Origin: Dromaius novaehollandiae
Lineage: Eukaryota > Chordata > Aves > Casuariiformes > Dromaiidae
Direction: 5' to 3'
DNA: 64,000 nucleotides
NCBI RefSeq assembly: GCF_036370855.1
Contig: NC_088102.1
Location: 65,171,601 to 65,235,600, forward strand
A program made the translations under genes and the position numbers. Of the stretch, positions 1-15,300 are shown in pieces. The first letter of the stretch is position 1. Each line of letters opens with the position of its first letter. The notes under the pieces are model-generated. The model saw only the letters and a list, made by a program, of their open reading frames with translations. It was not told the origin of the DNA and did no database searches.

Positions 1-3000
1 TGGAATTTACAAGTCAATGAAAAACAGCATCAATTGCAGTCATAACTCTCCAAAATATCGCAGACTTAGCAAACAGATCAATGCAAAACAATGTGCAATT
101 GTTTTAATTTTTATTAGAAATCATTTCAGAGTGATGATTGTGAATAATTTCAGATCATGAGACCTAGCCAATGAAAATCTATAACATACATCATAGAGAC
201 ATCTCTATCACGCATTCATTATCCTCTCCGTAACATGTACAGAAGGTGGAAGACACTAGCAAAGAGGAAATGTATGTGCTTTTGGGGGCAACAAAGTTTT
301 CTATAAATTGCAACAGTCCTGCCTGCTGATTTCATGCTTTTCTGAATACTCTTCAGTAGCCAAAGTTTATTCTATGCATTCTAACATGAGTGACTGTACT
401 TGCAACAGACCTTCCTACTTAGGTCCCATAAGGACTCCTAAAAAGCCCTAGAGCAAACACAAAACACCACAAGGGTTTGCTGCTAACAACCATTTTCCTG
501 TTAAATTCCATCCACACTCTCACCTTCGCCTTGGCTCTTTTTCACTCTGTCCTTTTTCTGATTTGTCTTACAGCTGGTGTCTCAGCACTGCAACAAGCTA
601 TCAAGAGCAGAGGTGGATCTTCCACTTTCTCAAAGCATCCCAGCAGAGCTGCCAGACCAGCCTGGACCCACATCAAGAGAATAGCAGCCCATCCCTCCCA
701 GTGAAACAGCACCCAGGCAACTAGTGGTTCCAGCGGCACTCTAATTCAGTCACTGGACCTGAAACACACCGTCAAACACAAAAAATACCACATCCTACCT
801 GCAGGTGAATGTCTTTCTGGAAGCTACATTTCTGCAAAGCACAAATCACTGGGGCATCTCAGCAAAATTAAACAGCATATTTTGGATCAACTAGTAGGAC
901 CTCCTCTGCAGCAGTGATTTCTGGCTTTAAAGTCCACATACCTTCAACTGACATGCTTTGTTGCGTTGCCTTACAGCGCATAACAATATTTATTATGACA
1001 GCAAGGAACGTAACAGACTATGGAGCATACGCTTCCATTGCTTCGCAGAGTTGAGTGTTGTATCACAAAGAAGTGGTAAGAACAAGCACTTACTAGAAGA
1101 CAACAGAAAAGCAAGTGAATTTACCACATTTTACTTAGAATTCACTTAGCCCAAGACAGATCAAAGACTTTTCTTCCTTAAACACTTGCTTTGCAGGTTC
1201 TGCAAAGGTGGGGTTCCTATCAACTTGAAGTTTTTGAATTAGCTAATTTCTAACATTTTACATATTTTCCCAAAACCCAAACACGTGAAATACCTGTATT
1301 TCACATTAAAAAGAACGTTGGGGGCTCCAGTTTCAAAGTGTTTGACTGTCACCTATTGCCCTAAGCAACTGAGACATCCTTCCAACCAACCGCCACACTG
1401 TGCACTGAACACACAGCTGAGAAAGCATCAAGTGGAAACAGCTTGCTACTGCAACAGAATCATTTAACTCAGACTCCACTAACCCTTTTTCATTGTTTTA
1501 CAGGATAACATCACCACAATTAACACAAAAGAGAATAGCACTTCACTGCAAGGCCAGATGTGTAGCTGTCTGAAGGACATTTTTGAAGAGCTCAATGTTA
1601 AATCCTGCCTGGCTCAAGGGAAGCACCAGCAAAATGCATCGTCTTGGTAGAGAAAGGAAGGGAGTGGGAACAAGCTTTTTCAGTCAACCATGCAAGACAG
1701 GCGCGTAAGAGGACAATGCAGGTACATGGGATGAACCACCTTTTGGAAAGGGTGAATTATGAACACTCCACCTGATTTCGATACCTTTCTTTACAGATTT
1801 TATTGATTCATAAAGGCACAAGGGACATAGTCATAGCTGTGGATCTCAAAAAGGAAAAAAAATGTTATTTAAAAGACGGACACCCCCACGCTATCAATAA
1901 GAAAGAGGTCACTGAGCATGCAGTTTCCTCTCCACAGGAATAATGACAGAAACCAACAAAGCATACATGAAAACTGTCAGCCACGTCCTTTAGCACAGTA
2001 GTGGAAGATGACTGTGGGAAGGATGATCATGGAACCAGGGCAGATCATCCTCCCACATTTTTCTGTACGAGGGACATTGATATAAGGAGATGGGTTAATC
2101 TCTTTGGCACTGGAGTTTATTCAGTATCTTTTACATCAGCACAGAGAAGCTTTCTACTAAAGCCAAAGACAAAGTTGAGAGGACCCTTTTTTTATGCCTT
2201 GTGGAAGTCATCTGATCTCTACAAGGCTCTTCTGCACAATTGAAAAATGAATTTAACAGCCCTTATTAACTTCACAGTGGAGCTGTGAATTGCTCTGAGG
2301 TCTTTCTGCGAGGTAGAACATGCAAGCAACGTGCAAGAATTGCAGTAGCACTGGTACATTGCAAAGACAGAATTTTACTCTTTAGAAGCATCTTTGAGCT
2401 AAGAATAAGCATATCCCCAAAAGCATCTGTAAACTGCTGCAGTGCCTCACCAGAAAGACAAAGTTGTTGTCTCTTAGCTAGAATGAATGAGTTTTGATAT
2501 AAGACAAAGCATGTAAATAGAAAAGACAAAATCTCCTCACACTGAAGATGAATGCAGAATCCTTTCTACCTTCTTTCATACAGCAAATTATCAAATACCT
2601 TCCTATCTCATGCAAATGGGAAAAACAGCTCAGTCACAGCACCAAAACAGATCATAAAGCAATGAAAAGATTGCACAGCATTCTCTGTGCCCTTACCCCA
2701 CCCACCCTACAAAAACCAAACCAGACTGTCAAGGTATTCTTCCATCATCCTACAGGAAAAAGACAGCTGACATTAACCCTCAAGACCTTTGTGAATCACA
2801 AATGGGTACATATATTTCTCAGAATTGGAAATGCACCAACCCTCAAATGTGTGGACCAGCACTTGTCCTCGACTAGTTGTTTTTTTGTTTTGTTTTTAAG
2901 ATATGCAATATATAAATACACATATATGTACATACATATATGCATAAAAGTTTACACACACAACATACTTGCCCTGCTCAGAAAACCAGCAGTTTCCCCT

Positions 3001-6000
3001 AGCAGATTGTGTCCTATGGCATCCTACTGAGTTGGCAAAAATTTGTATAGCAGGAAACAGCCACATATTCTGCTTGCCCATATTAGCAAGGCAAAATTCA
3101 GCACACACTTACATGCAGCACATGAAACACATTTTGGCATTCAATTTCTTCAAGCCCAATAGTAAGCTCAACAACATACACAGCAAGAATAGGCAGAAGT
3201 AAAAGCAATTGCTCCAGGAACAAGATGCTCGTTAATGGTAGCTTTTGCTTCATTAACATTAGCTACTGAAACCAGAGTAATATAGAATTAATACTGTCCC
3301 TTGGATATGATCATTTTCTAAGACATCTCCTTAAAAAAAAAAAAAAAAGTAGAGGGAAAATAAAAGGGAATTTTTAACAGCGATAATGGCAACATTAAGT
3401 TTTTGGCCTTTGTTTTAAATAAAGGCAGGCTCTAGAACAACAGCACTCAGTAAACCCAGATCACCTTCACCAAGATCTCTTTAAGCTATTCACTATTCAA
3501 AATGCCATTTCCCAAATAGAGTTCCTTTTACTAGATGACACTGTAACCGCTAAGGAGATGATAAAGAGTCCTCATCAAGTACGTGCCTCACTGGTACCAT
3601 ACACAAGGCACCAAAAAAAGCAGCAGCAGGATTTGCACTTCTAGGGAGCTGCTGAGAATTTCAAGACGAAGGAGGTATTGCTTCCAGCATCAGCAAGGCT
3701 GCTGACCTAATTCAACACAAAACTGGAAAGGACCTCTAGTGGGCTGAAACTGCACTGCTCAGGTGTCAGAGCAATGTCCTTTCACTTCACCGGCCCGCTT
3801 ACAGCACTTTCCAGCAAAGCCTGACAGATTTACTTAGTGACTGGCATTGGAAAAAGAAGATACAAATGCAATTACAGAAGGAAGCTTCCTTTTCATTCCA
3901 GCTGATTGGAAGTATTCCTTCAGTCCACACCCAGTCTTTGTAGGGACACATTCTGATTTGCTTCAGAAAAGCAAGAGATGCGTTCAGTTTTATCATACAG
4001 GTTACTAACATGCTGGACCACCTCCAAGTCTTTATGTGGATTAATGCTGATGTGATGCCAAGGGAGGTCCAAAGCAGCTCTGACTCAGACACGTTTGGAA
4101 TGAAGACTCAATATTAAGACCATTTCATGGGATCTGATCTTGTTTTGTTCCTCTGAAACTTTTTAGCTGTAATGCAGAGTCGCGTAAGCAGAAATAGCAT
4201 CGTAACTGCATTGTTAAGGTAACTTCTTCTGGGTGAAGGAGCTCAAAATTCTTTATCTGAGCTCAACCAAAGCATAATTTCACATGAAACTCACATGAAA
4301 AATAAATTAGCAAATGTATTCAGGAGAATACTTAATAGAACAGGTCAGATTAAGAAAGCTTATTTATTAGGCATCCCAGTTAATAAGGAAACAACTTGTT
4401 TTGAATTGAAGTTGATGATTCACCTCTAAGTCTTTAAAAGACTTCTCTCTTGCTATATTTAGGTTTGCCTTCAAGTCGTATCAGTTCTATCCTTTCCCAA
4501 AGTAGTCTAATTTACATCTTTAGCATTATAGGCCACAACTCAGTGCACTTATATGATTCAAGTAATAACCCCTGGATTGATGTTCATCTTTGAGCAGTTC
4601 CACTCAGAGTTTTTATCAATTGGAAAAGGTCCACAAATTAAAGCTGACATTGTTAAGCAGAACAATGAAAGAGAGCTGTTCATTATTATTCAAAATAATA
4701 TCATCTACACTGCAGTGGTGCTCCTTGTGCCATTGCACAGTGCGCTGGAATGGGAGCAAGGCACTTCACAGAGCAGTTGCCTGACGAGAATAATGCTTTC
4801 ACACGGAGTCTGTGGCCAAAAGGACACATCTGATCTGTCCTTCATATAAAGAGCAATATCAGTACTGTTTTGTCCTAATTGAAATGCATGCCTAGAAAGT
4901 CACTTGACATAAATGCCAATACAGAAAACAATGAACAAACCAAAGACACTAACCAATTCATATAAAAAAAAGCAGCCACACACAACAAGTCTTGACTTTA
5001 GCCCTTTTGGCCAACTATCTTTGACTAGCACCACCACTGGTAGCAGAATAATACAACTTATTTTGAAGGGGTTCCAACAGCCTAATCCTCCAACTTCTGT
5101 AGGAACTGGGAATCAAGGCAGAAAAAGTAGCAGCTGTCTTGAAGGTTTTTGTGAGGTTTTTGGGGGTTTTTTTGTGTGTTTTTTTGTTTTTTTAAGTAAG
5201 ATTGCATACAGTTGATAATCTAAAAATCCAGAAACAGGAATAGTCCAAAAGAGAGAGTTCTACCCTTAAGAAGAATAAGGAATCGGAGCCGAAGAGAATC
5301 AGTGCCGAAGAGAATCAGTTAAGGGTGAGCAAGGATGAACACCACAACATCCTGTGAAAACGTTAACTTCCTTAAGTCAAGCAATTCATACTCCTCAAGA
5401 ATGAAATTCTTGCATCTGAACTGTTTATGATAGAAATCATAGCAAATGAAAAAACAGGTGATCAAACTCTGAACAAAAGTGACAGGAAACGTGACTTTCA
5501 GCAGTCCCTGAACAGGGCAGAATATAATATATGAAAAGAGGTATGGGTATCACACTGACTGCAGAAGCAATTAAAATCACTTGTAAGGACAGAGTGGGGA
5601 AGAAATGAGAAGAGTCATCTATTTTGCTTTAGATCACAAAGCAAAATTTTGCCCACAGTGTAAAGGAAAAACAAAAACAAGTCTTAAAATAGGCCAGTTT
5701 TCATACACAGGAAAACTTAAGAAAACAGAGGAAGAGATCTATGCCAGAGATCTATGTTCCTTCCCCTGATAACAAAGGTATCAGGTTTAACACTTTACGT
5801 TTGTAACATCCTTGGATTTACTTAACAGTGTCAAATCACAGCATCCATGAAACTATCCACTATTCCTCCAGATAGTTTGCTTTTATCAACATCACTGTCC
5901 CATTTACTTTTTAGTGTTCCATTTGGTCTCTAATCAAGTACTACTCATCTGGCAGATAAAGATCAAAATGTCACTTTGAAACAGTAGAATTTGTAAATTT

Positions 6001-9000
6001 ATGCATGAACAGAGTATTCAGCTTTTATCCATTCAATTTCTTCCTATCTCTTTCCAACAAGTTTTAATTTACTGTCAAGCTAGCCGCAATTATGAATGTT
6101 TTATTATTACTACTTTGACCAGGATGAATATTCAGAAAAAAATTAAACAGAACTTAAATATTTGTAATGGCCTATCAGAATTCCTCTACCTTCAGTGAGT
6201 AACAGAACACTAGACTTCAAACATAGTAACCTATATTTTCACTATTAAATTTTTGTATCGTGACAGACCATTAATTAGGTAAAACTTCTGTTCTTTCATA
6301 CAAGAAAATCCATATACTCCACAATGTTCTTCCAAAGTATGTTCCTACCTTTCACAGCAAACAGATAGAAACATCATACTACAACCTTCCTTCCATCTTC
6401 TGCTGCCCCCCCCCAAAAAAAAAACAAACCCCAATTTGCTTCCTTTCCACTAATTGTAGAACTCTAGAGTAAAGAGAGCAGGAAGCGTTTGCGCGACCTA
6501 AGCATGAGAAAATGAAGCTGCATTTCCTCACTTGCTACAAGTCGGTAAAATAATGGAAGATCTACTACACCCAGGGAAAACTTTTCAGGAGGGCTGCATT
6601 TTCAGTTACCTAGACAACTGAAAATTCAAGCACAGGCATGGAGTGGTATTTCAGAAACAGCTAAGTGCTCAGCTCACAAACTGTCTAGCAATTAAGCAAC
6701 CCTTGAAAATCCCATGAGATTCTGATTGGTATCTGCAGGCTGCCAAAGGCCATTCACAATCTTACTCCGAATGATTTAGGTTCAGGTCCACCGACTTTCA
6801 ATGAGATTTAAAATTCTAAATGCATAAAATTCAGTTTCAGCAATAACTTACGCCACTTGGCCAGTCTTCTCATGCAGACACAAAAGTCAGCCTATCTTTA
6901 TTTAAATTCATTTCAAGCATTCATGAAAAAAAGCTTTCCTGTTAGTCATTCAACATACTTTTTTCTCTTAAAATCAGATACTAAAATGTTTGCTTTATTC
7001 CTGTGATGGCCATGGATAAGTATCAACTACACATTAAAATTTCTAACACTGTGGAGAAGTTTGACTTAAAGAATATTCATTAAGACAGAGTGAAGTAAGG
7101 CGAATCATATTGATGATACCCTCTCTTTAAAAATTAGGTTATCCTAACACCTTTTCTCTACAATTCCTGTTTGAGTAAGAACGACAGAAGCACTTTTCTC
7201 AAGAATCATACATTCTGAGACCAACTCTTTTATTCTACCTGAAAAGTTTCCAAGCAGTACATAGCATTAATTCCTGCTCAAATTCTCAAGACAGCATCCT
7301 CTAAAAATCACAGGATTCAAACACAGTTTTTAAATAGCTAAGAGAACAGCCAGAGTGAGGCAGGTTTTGTTTGTTTTTTTTTACATGACATCTCTCTCAT
7401 ACTTTGATGCCAAACAATGAATGCTATGAAACAGAACGCTTAATCAATTTGTTTTTCCAATTATGCATCATATCCCTCTGAATTCTAGCACCAAGTTTTC
7501 AAAATACACCGTAATTAAAACGAACACTTTTCTCACAGAGCAAGGGCATTACTGTGTGACTGTTGCAGGATTTGTAGCACCAGTTTAATAAAATACTGAA
7601 GCACGTGCTGACCTTTGAGCATGCAAGGACTCTCACTTAAATCAAAATACCTGCATGCTAAGGGCTAAGCACCCCTGGAACCAGTGTCATAATTACAGAT
7701 TTCAATAAACAATAACGGTAACAGATCTGTGGCTCCTTTTGTAGTTTTATCTTTACAAACAGGTTATATCAGGAGAGATCAATAGGCTCTTCCAATCACA
7801 ACACGATTCTAGGAAAAATGTTTCCATCTGCTCTTCCTTCCCTCACCTGGCACCATGCACAAGGGAAGAGTGATGGTACATGTAACGCTGCTCCAGCTAA
7901 TAACTCTGGCTGCTCTGTCTGTCTGTAATGGAATAATTTCATCCTCTTGTTGCTCTTACTTAACTGGCTCACACGCAGCATGCAACAGTAGCAGCAAGTT
8001 GCACAGACCATTCGCACGTGAACACAACAAAGTAGTTTTAAATATCTTACCTTTTTCTCCATCTATATTTTCCTCCTGCCTTTGCGCTACCAAACAGAGC
8101 AACAGCACAAATGCATTCAAATTACCTTCGCTAGATCAACCATCCCTTTACACGTGAACACCATTATCATACAACCTTCCTTTTCTCTCTTCCCAGAAAA
8201 GAATCTAAACCTACAACCCTCTACAGGTGACAAGCTCTCACACTGTCCTCAGTAGAAAGGTTCCCAGGAAGGTAAGGTTGCACAGCTTCCACACCAATTC
8301 CATTTCAGTTCATCTTCAGAGGATGCACTTCAAGTCTAAGGATGCCTCTTTTTGCCTACCTTTTCTCAACATTTTATTCCATGGTCAAACACACAAACAC
8401 ACACATGACAGGTTATTTCAGTTTATCTGACTTTCTTCTGAATGCACAATTTTATTTGTCCTTAAACACTTTAATAAAGAAGAGCCAAAGAACAGCACTG
8501 AAACCTAGGCTCACTCTTGAAGTACAGAAAGGCTAATGCGTCTGTGCAAAGCCATACAATTTGTTTCACCTACTCACATCTTCACAAGGTAGGTAGTAGC
8601 AGCAGAGGGAGATAGGCTATGCCTGTTTTTAAGATCTCAGCTAAGACTCAGGTAATCTGGGAATGGTTTATACCTATGCCTCCATGCCTTTAGTACACAG
8701 ACTTGCATCATGATTATTTTCCCCCTCCGTAATACCCATGCCCTAGATTAAAGTTCCGCCTGGATCTTCCTGTGGAATATAGTCATGTATCTTGGAAGCT
8801 GCAGTCACGTTTTCCTACCTCTCTCTTCTTTCCAAAGAGGCATAACTCAAACAGTACGATCTTTAGAAGTTCTCATATATTCCAGAAAACTAGTAACCTG
8901 ATGGCACAGAGAGGATGTGTCTGTCCGGTGTGTGCATGCATGTGCTACTGTATTTGCAAACATTCATGATACGTAAGCACAATAATACTTGAGGGACAGA

Positions 9001-9186
9001 AACCAAAGGATGTCTGTCCTCATTATTTTCAAAAAACTACCACAGCTCAGGTGAAACTGCAAAACTCTCTGTATCTAACCAACAGCAGTGAGAAAAAAAA
9101 AAAAATCGATTTAAAAGTCATTTTGCCTGTAATAAAGATAATTTACTGCACAGGTGCGAGATCTGGCGGCTGCTTAGGTAACCTAC
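1..9186 (-). other. SERGEF: SERGEF intron 8 (left part, runs off the window)
   Basis: This AT-rich stretch follows the donor of SERGEF exon 8 (CAG|GTAGGT at 9187/9186). I looked on the minus strand for the next expected RCC1-repeat exons (human motifs like FTWGRADYGQLG and CYSWGWNEHG) and found none, so the remaining exons must lie left of the window. It holds only short A/T runs, a C9/A10 junction near 6405-6424 and a 16-bp tandem duplication at 5288-5319. The short open frames on both strands look like chance. The human gene also has very long introns near its 3' end, which fits. Confidence 0.75.
5288..5319. repeat. Perfect 16-bp tandem duplication
   Basis: GCCGAAGAGAATCAGT occurs twice head to tail. 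It sits inside SERGEF intron 8 and has no evident function. Confidence 0.9.
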
Positions 9187-9345
9187 CTGTTTGTGCCACC
9201 AAGTGTGTCCATCCACTCCAAACGGCTCCAATTTTTTCATATGAGAAAAAATGAGCCTCTATCTTCTTGGGCTCAACGAGAAAGATCTCTTTGCTCACTA
9301 GCTGCCCATGTTTGTTGCTACCCCAGACATAGAGGCATCCTTCAT
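9187..9345 (-). CDS. SERGEF: SERGEF exon 8
   Basis: Encodes DEGCLYVWGSNKHGQLV through to WSGWTHLVAQT, one full RCC1 blade. Acceptor TTTTGTAG|AT, donor ACAG|GTAGGT, 159 nt, phase kept. Confidence 0.95.
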
Positions 9346-12300
9346 CTACAAAAGACAGAAATAAAATTAGCGGAAAGTGACATATATAGAATACCACCAG
9401 ATGCATGCTCTGTCTCAACACAGCACAACATGCTGAAGAACGAACAATGTTTAATTCAGCCTGTTTTTTTGCTGTATGTTTTTCTTCCAGCATCTCTTTA
9501 ACATATGCACACACATTGTACCTAGATCATCAGAAGCATCTGCAAGGGCCTTAACAACATACTTGTTTTCTGAGGGCTGCATTGGTTCCCTGAGCTTTGA
9601 GGTTCAACTGCCTAGACCTCAGTTCTACTGCAAGCTTCTCAAAGATGACTGAAAGGCTTTCAGAGCAAAAGGCAAGTTTTGTTAGAAAACTAACTACACA
9701 CAGGGCACACACAGGAAAGGACTAGAGACAAGGAGAGGAAAGGGGAAAAAAAACACTAAGTGCCAAGTTATACATCTTTGACAGGAATCTGCAGAACTTC
9801 ACAAATTTCTCAGATAAGAGAAATGAAAAGGAAAAACAAACCAAGCAACTATTTCGTCAGAACTCTCAACTAAAATTGATACATATTTTCCCAGGAAAAA
9901 GTAAAAACATATTCTGGAGAGAAAAAGGAGGTGACAAAGCTTGTTTCAAACAATGAAAAAAGTTATACTCTCCTACAGCCATATAGAACACAACATTTCC
10001 ACAACTAACAATGCATTGTTTCTGCCATTTCCTTTTCCTCTCCAGAATAGGTTTTTACTTTATCCTCAGAAATGTCACATGCTAAACCCTCATCTCATTT
10101 CTTGAGCAGGTTTTTGTTAAAACCTAGATCCTAATGCTTAGTAGCATATTCACGTAAGTGGAGAGTTCAGGCCAGTTTGGATACAGACAAAGCAGCAACT
10201 CAGCTGCTGCTTTTTTTTTTTGCTTTTTTTTTTTTCCCCTCTTTTCTCCTCAATGAACTGCCATTCATGTTTGCCACAACCCACTTTAGCAGTTGTGTCA
10301 AAAACCTGCCTCATTACATGTATTTCATATTCTACCAGCAGGTGGCTCATGAGACAGAGCCAAAGAAAACTGCATCACAGAGTGTGCAAGATTGCTGAAA
10401 AAATCCCCACAGAGCAGAGCTCACTTATTAAATACTACACAGGGTAAACCGAAACAAACAAGTACCTTTAAAGGCTAATGCAGGATGAAGGGCAACAATG
10501 GCATTACATTATTAAAAGCTTTGGCACCTGCTTTAGTAAGTTTGATCTCCCTATTGCCAAATAGACTGTTCTCTTAAGTAAAAAGCAAAAGCATGAAAGA
10601 ATAATCTGTTCACTATCTAAACAGACAGAATGTGTTAATTAGCTAAGACAGATTCTGTTTGTCCTCACAGTTCTTCTTTACTAATGGCATACAGACTTTG
10701 CATCTCAGAATTCAATAACTTGCATCTTGTAGCATCTCCCCATACAACTAAACCTCTTTGTGGATCTGCATAAGCAAATACTCCAGTGCTCCATTTAATG
10801 ATGACAGAGGTACCAGATGGCTACATATTTGTTAAGAAGTTGTTTCTATACAGTTAGGTAAGGACTTGTATTCATAAGGTTCAATACATTTTCCACACTT
10901 CAAAAACTTAAGATTACAGCATGAAAAGCAGTTGTTTTTCCTTCTCCCAGTCTGCCAAAAAAAAAAAATACTTTATCAGCCTTTCATTATCAATTACTGG
11001 AAACTAAATAAGCAACACAGGAGCACTGCCTAGGGATCAAAAGACAAATGGTAGAAGTTATGGAAACGATTTAAGCAATTTCTTACTGTTTTAAACGATC
11101 TGTGTGCTCTTACATCATCTCATGTAGATCTGCACACTGTGCAACACAGCATTGTATTAGAGCCACCTAACGTAGCCCCAGACTATCTCATCATGTCTAT
11201 GCCCAGCACAGCCCCAGGCAGAGGCATTAGCTTAGGCAGCAGAAGCAGGATAACCACAGTGGCCTTTCTTGGGGCAACCACCTAAAGTAGCCTTTCTCCG
11301 TGGACACAGAATTGCACTGGTTAAAAATGCTAGTCCAGTCAAGAGTTACCCAATACAGCGTCATGCTGCAACAGCAGAGACATCTGCAACCACGCTTGTC
11401 CAAATCCTTTCAGAGTCTCGAACCATCAAGCCAGAGAGCCCAGACCATTACTTACTCATACCTGCCCCATGAATAACCATGAATCCAACTGTTAAAAAAG
11501 GAAAATTTTTCAAAATACAGCACAAAATGTCTACAAGATGCAGGAATGCAAAATGGTTCATATTTTTAATAAGTTTCACTTTTGAATTAATTCTCAAACT
11601 TCAACAACTAACTGCACTAAGCCAGACCAAGTTTTACCAAAACTCACAAGAGTTTTTGAAGTACAAAAGTCTCTATAGGCAGAGATAAGGAATTTTACTT
11701 CTATACCTGAGGCCTACCTGTGAGTGACACCGAATGGTAGGAGCTTGCAGCAACTCTCTTCACCTTTACATCTTCCAGGCCTAGAGAAAAATTAGTCTTA
11801 TAAAATTTGTATAGCAGATATTTTATGCGTAGACATAAAACACTGAGTTGTACCAAATGAACCACCCAACCTATATTAAATCAAGTATATCATTATGATA
11901 TAGAGTTTTTTTAACAAAAGCTTTGCTTTTGGATCACAGACACTGCAAGACTCAATACTATTTTTCCTTTTGATTATGAACTTGTATTGGAGTAGCTGAA
12001 GCACAGAATAAGCTTACATGTTTTTAATACCAAGTGACTTTTTAATAAAAGGATGCTGTACATCACTCCAAATTATACCTCTACACTACTGCCCTTACAA
12101 AGAATCAGATTCTTGGATTACCTGTTACTCCACAGGGTTCCTTGGCTGTCAAGAACAGGGGGAGAGTTTTTCCTTGGCTTGCACGCTTTGCCCGAGATGC
12201 CATGCCAGTTCCCCACTGAAACACTGAACCACTCTCTTTCCAGAGAAAACACAGACAGAAGAGATTAAAACCCATCAACTACTAACAAAAACACTTAACT

Positions 12301-15300
12301 CAGTAATTAGTTTTAAAAGCACATTCACTTCACTTTCACCAGTTGGAGATATACTTCAGCAGCCCTTTATGCCAGAAGCGTACATCAGACACACATGGAG
12401 AATCCTGGTGAAGTCCTCAGGCAACAAACAGTTGTAGCCTCATTGCACAGGTAAGAAAATGAAGAAAATACTAAGCAACCTCTGTCAGCTTTCTAATTCT
12501 TATACTAGAGTTATTAAGGACTCAGTAACAGAAGTTTCATAGTTGTAGTCCTTCAGGAACAGATATAACTTTTATTTATTACTAAAAGCATGTTCCCCAG
12601 TTGAGCTGCCAGCAAAGAAATGACCTTTCTCTCCCTCTTTTTAAGCTAATTTGGTTGTGCAGTCTACCACAGTTACGGAGTGAAGTCACTTGTCTTCCGC
12701 TCAGGAACAGACAGACTTGACCTAGCCCTGAATCAAGATCTCCATCAGACCAGAGGTCAGGGAAGCTTAATTGCCAATATTCAAACATCAGAAATCCCAT
12801 TCTCCTATTCAGGAAGAGTCTAGCACCTGAAACCTATACTGAAGTTCATTTGGAAAAAAAAAAAAAAAAAAAAAAAAGTTGTGGTTTCTCAATTGCAAAT
12901 CAACTATGCCTGGAAGGTTTTGATTTCTACAGTTATTCCACAAACAAACTGGAAGTCTATAAAAACAGTAGGAGAAATATTTAGAAGTTATGAGCCTCCC
13001 ACATACATACAGCAGACAGTGGGATAAAGTCACAGAGGACCAGATTTTCAAAGGTATGCAACTAAACAAATATCTTCTAAAATTTTACTCCAAGTATGTC
13101 CTTCCCCTCCCAATAAAAGGAAAAAGTCATTCTTGTGATTTTTCCAGATGTCAACTTCAAATACATTGTTAAAAACATTTTATGCACAGCTCCATTTTGA
13201 AACATCTTCTACAAAACAAAATTCACTCTTCTATTAAAAAAACTAATGAATTCAAAATAGTAAAAAGATACTGATTGACGAAAAATTTTCTGGGAAAAGA
13301 ATCTTTTTTTTTTTTGTTTCAGAAAAGGAAAAAAAGAAATCAGTATGTTTTCCATCCATCAGAAAATTAACTTGTTAACCAGCTGTCACTCTGAAATCTT
13401 GGGAACGCTTCTTCACCAGAGATTTCTGGAAAGACATTTCTAGGCTGTTTATCATCACATCAATTTGTATCAAAATCTTACAAGGTTTTCAGCAGTGTTT
13501 TCCCTGGTGTTTTTCAGTGGTGTTTTCCAATGTTTAAAATCAATTAAAAACTAAAGTAAAACTCACCCACTTTGTTTTCTAAGCCATTAAAAACTCCAAA
13601 CATTAAAGTACTACCCATTTATCACTGAAATGATAAAGCAAGATGACATATTCACCTGTAGCAGCAAGGGCATGCCTCAGTCCTGCAGCAATATCCACCA
13701 CCTTCTCTTTCAGGGACTAAGCACAAAGAAAATACTTTAGCTACTCTTTGCTTTTTTTTTTTTTTCGCCTCTCAAAACAAGACACATCAACTCAAACACA
13801 AAAGCGGAACATTATGAAAATTGTTCTGACAATTCAAGGCTGCACGTCACAGCACATATCAACATTTTGTGTTATAAAGGAAATAAATCTGGCCAACATA
13901 AAAATTAGTGAGAAAGCCTTCAGAAAAAAAAAAAAAAATCAAGCAAAAAAACTGGTTGTACAACACTACAGCAATAAATGAAAAGCTATGGTCAAAATCA
14001 TCACATGAATAAAGGAATCCTGACAACACAAACGTTTATTTCCCAATTTCAGCTCAGTATTCCTCAAGAATTACAGCAGAAACTCCACAGCAAATACCAG
14101 TGACAAGCAGCAACAAGTTCCATCAGGCTGTTCAGTTTACCAGATCCTGTGATCACAGACAGTACAGCTGACAGTACCACCTATACTGAAGGGTTCTCAA
14201 TACCATCACACAGCAGAAGACTATACGTAGGCGCACATGCATAAAATGAGTAAATTAAGTTTGCACAGAGTACCTCAGTTCTGGCTTTTTCCCCACTTCT
14301 GAGTACTGAGAATTTACTACTCTTCTCACAGATGTAACACTATGTAAAATAAATGGCATCAAGCCCAAGCATTTAACAGACACAAACCAAAAGAGAAAAT
14401 ATTCAGATGAACAAACAGGTCATGTAGTCAGGGAGGAGACAGATTCAAATTAGCACTGCCAATACCACCATTTCCAAGGACCATTTTGGAAGGATGTTCC
14501 CAGGAAACCTCAAGGCTGCACAAACATCAGGTGCTATAACAGCCATTCAGTAACAGACTACTTACCTGTCCTTCTTCCCTACATCACCAGATCATCACAA
14601 AATTCAAAAAAGCAAGAGTGGTGCCTGGCACGAGCTATGGGGCTAAATTTGTCAGAGAACCCTTCCAGTTCTGCAGTTATTGCTGTTCCCGTCTTTGCAC
14701 AGAACAAACATCAGAGTTGATCTGGATGGGAGAGAGTTTTACTAGGGTTCTTCAAAAAGGAAACTACAGCGTAAATTAGAGATTAATTAGAGGGAGAGAA
14801 CATCATTCCTGTGAGAAGTTTATTTACATTGCTACGCTTATAGCCAACAACAGGAAAAATTTTCTGATGTTACCGAAGTCTCGGTACCTACTTCTCATAA
14901 CATTTTAAAGCAATTAATTTGGGGCTATATTCTGAGCTCCGTACTCACACTCAGCAGTGCCTCACCTACAAATATCTCCATGTGACTTAGGGGAGCAATA
15001 TTAGACACTCTATTGGAGTCCAGCCTTTAGTATTTACAATATATGAGAGTACTGGACAATAGAGAAAGCAGTATCTAATTTTCCAGCCTATTTCCTTGGA
15101 AACTGATATTGTTTGGTAAATACTGAAGCTTAGGTAAAGAGTGAATGAATGAACTTCTCAGTTCCTTTACACACAACAGGAAAAATCATTTTAACCTCAA
15201 AGGTGATATAACTAAAGTTTATTTTTGCAGGTCTAGTTTTCCTACAGCTACATGATTTCTTACACTACTGTTATTTTGGGGATGATCAAGCTTGCTTTTT

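Noticed and set aside
2548-3030. 160-codon plus-strand frame
   Set aside because: Low-information intronic frame ending in an AT microsatellite (YKYTYMYIHI); no homologue.
3715-3745. CR1-like phrase (CTGGAAAGGACCTCTAG)
   Set aside because: Too short and isolated. No CR1 3' octamer repeat or body follows; the same holds for a phrase near 59318.
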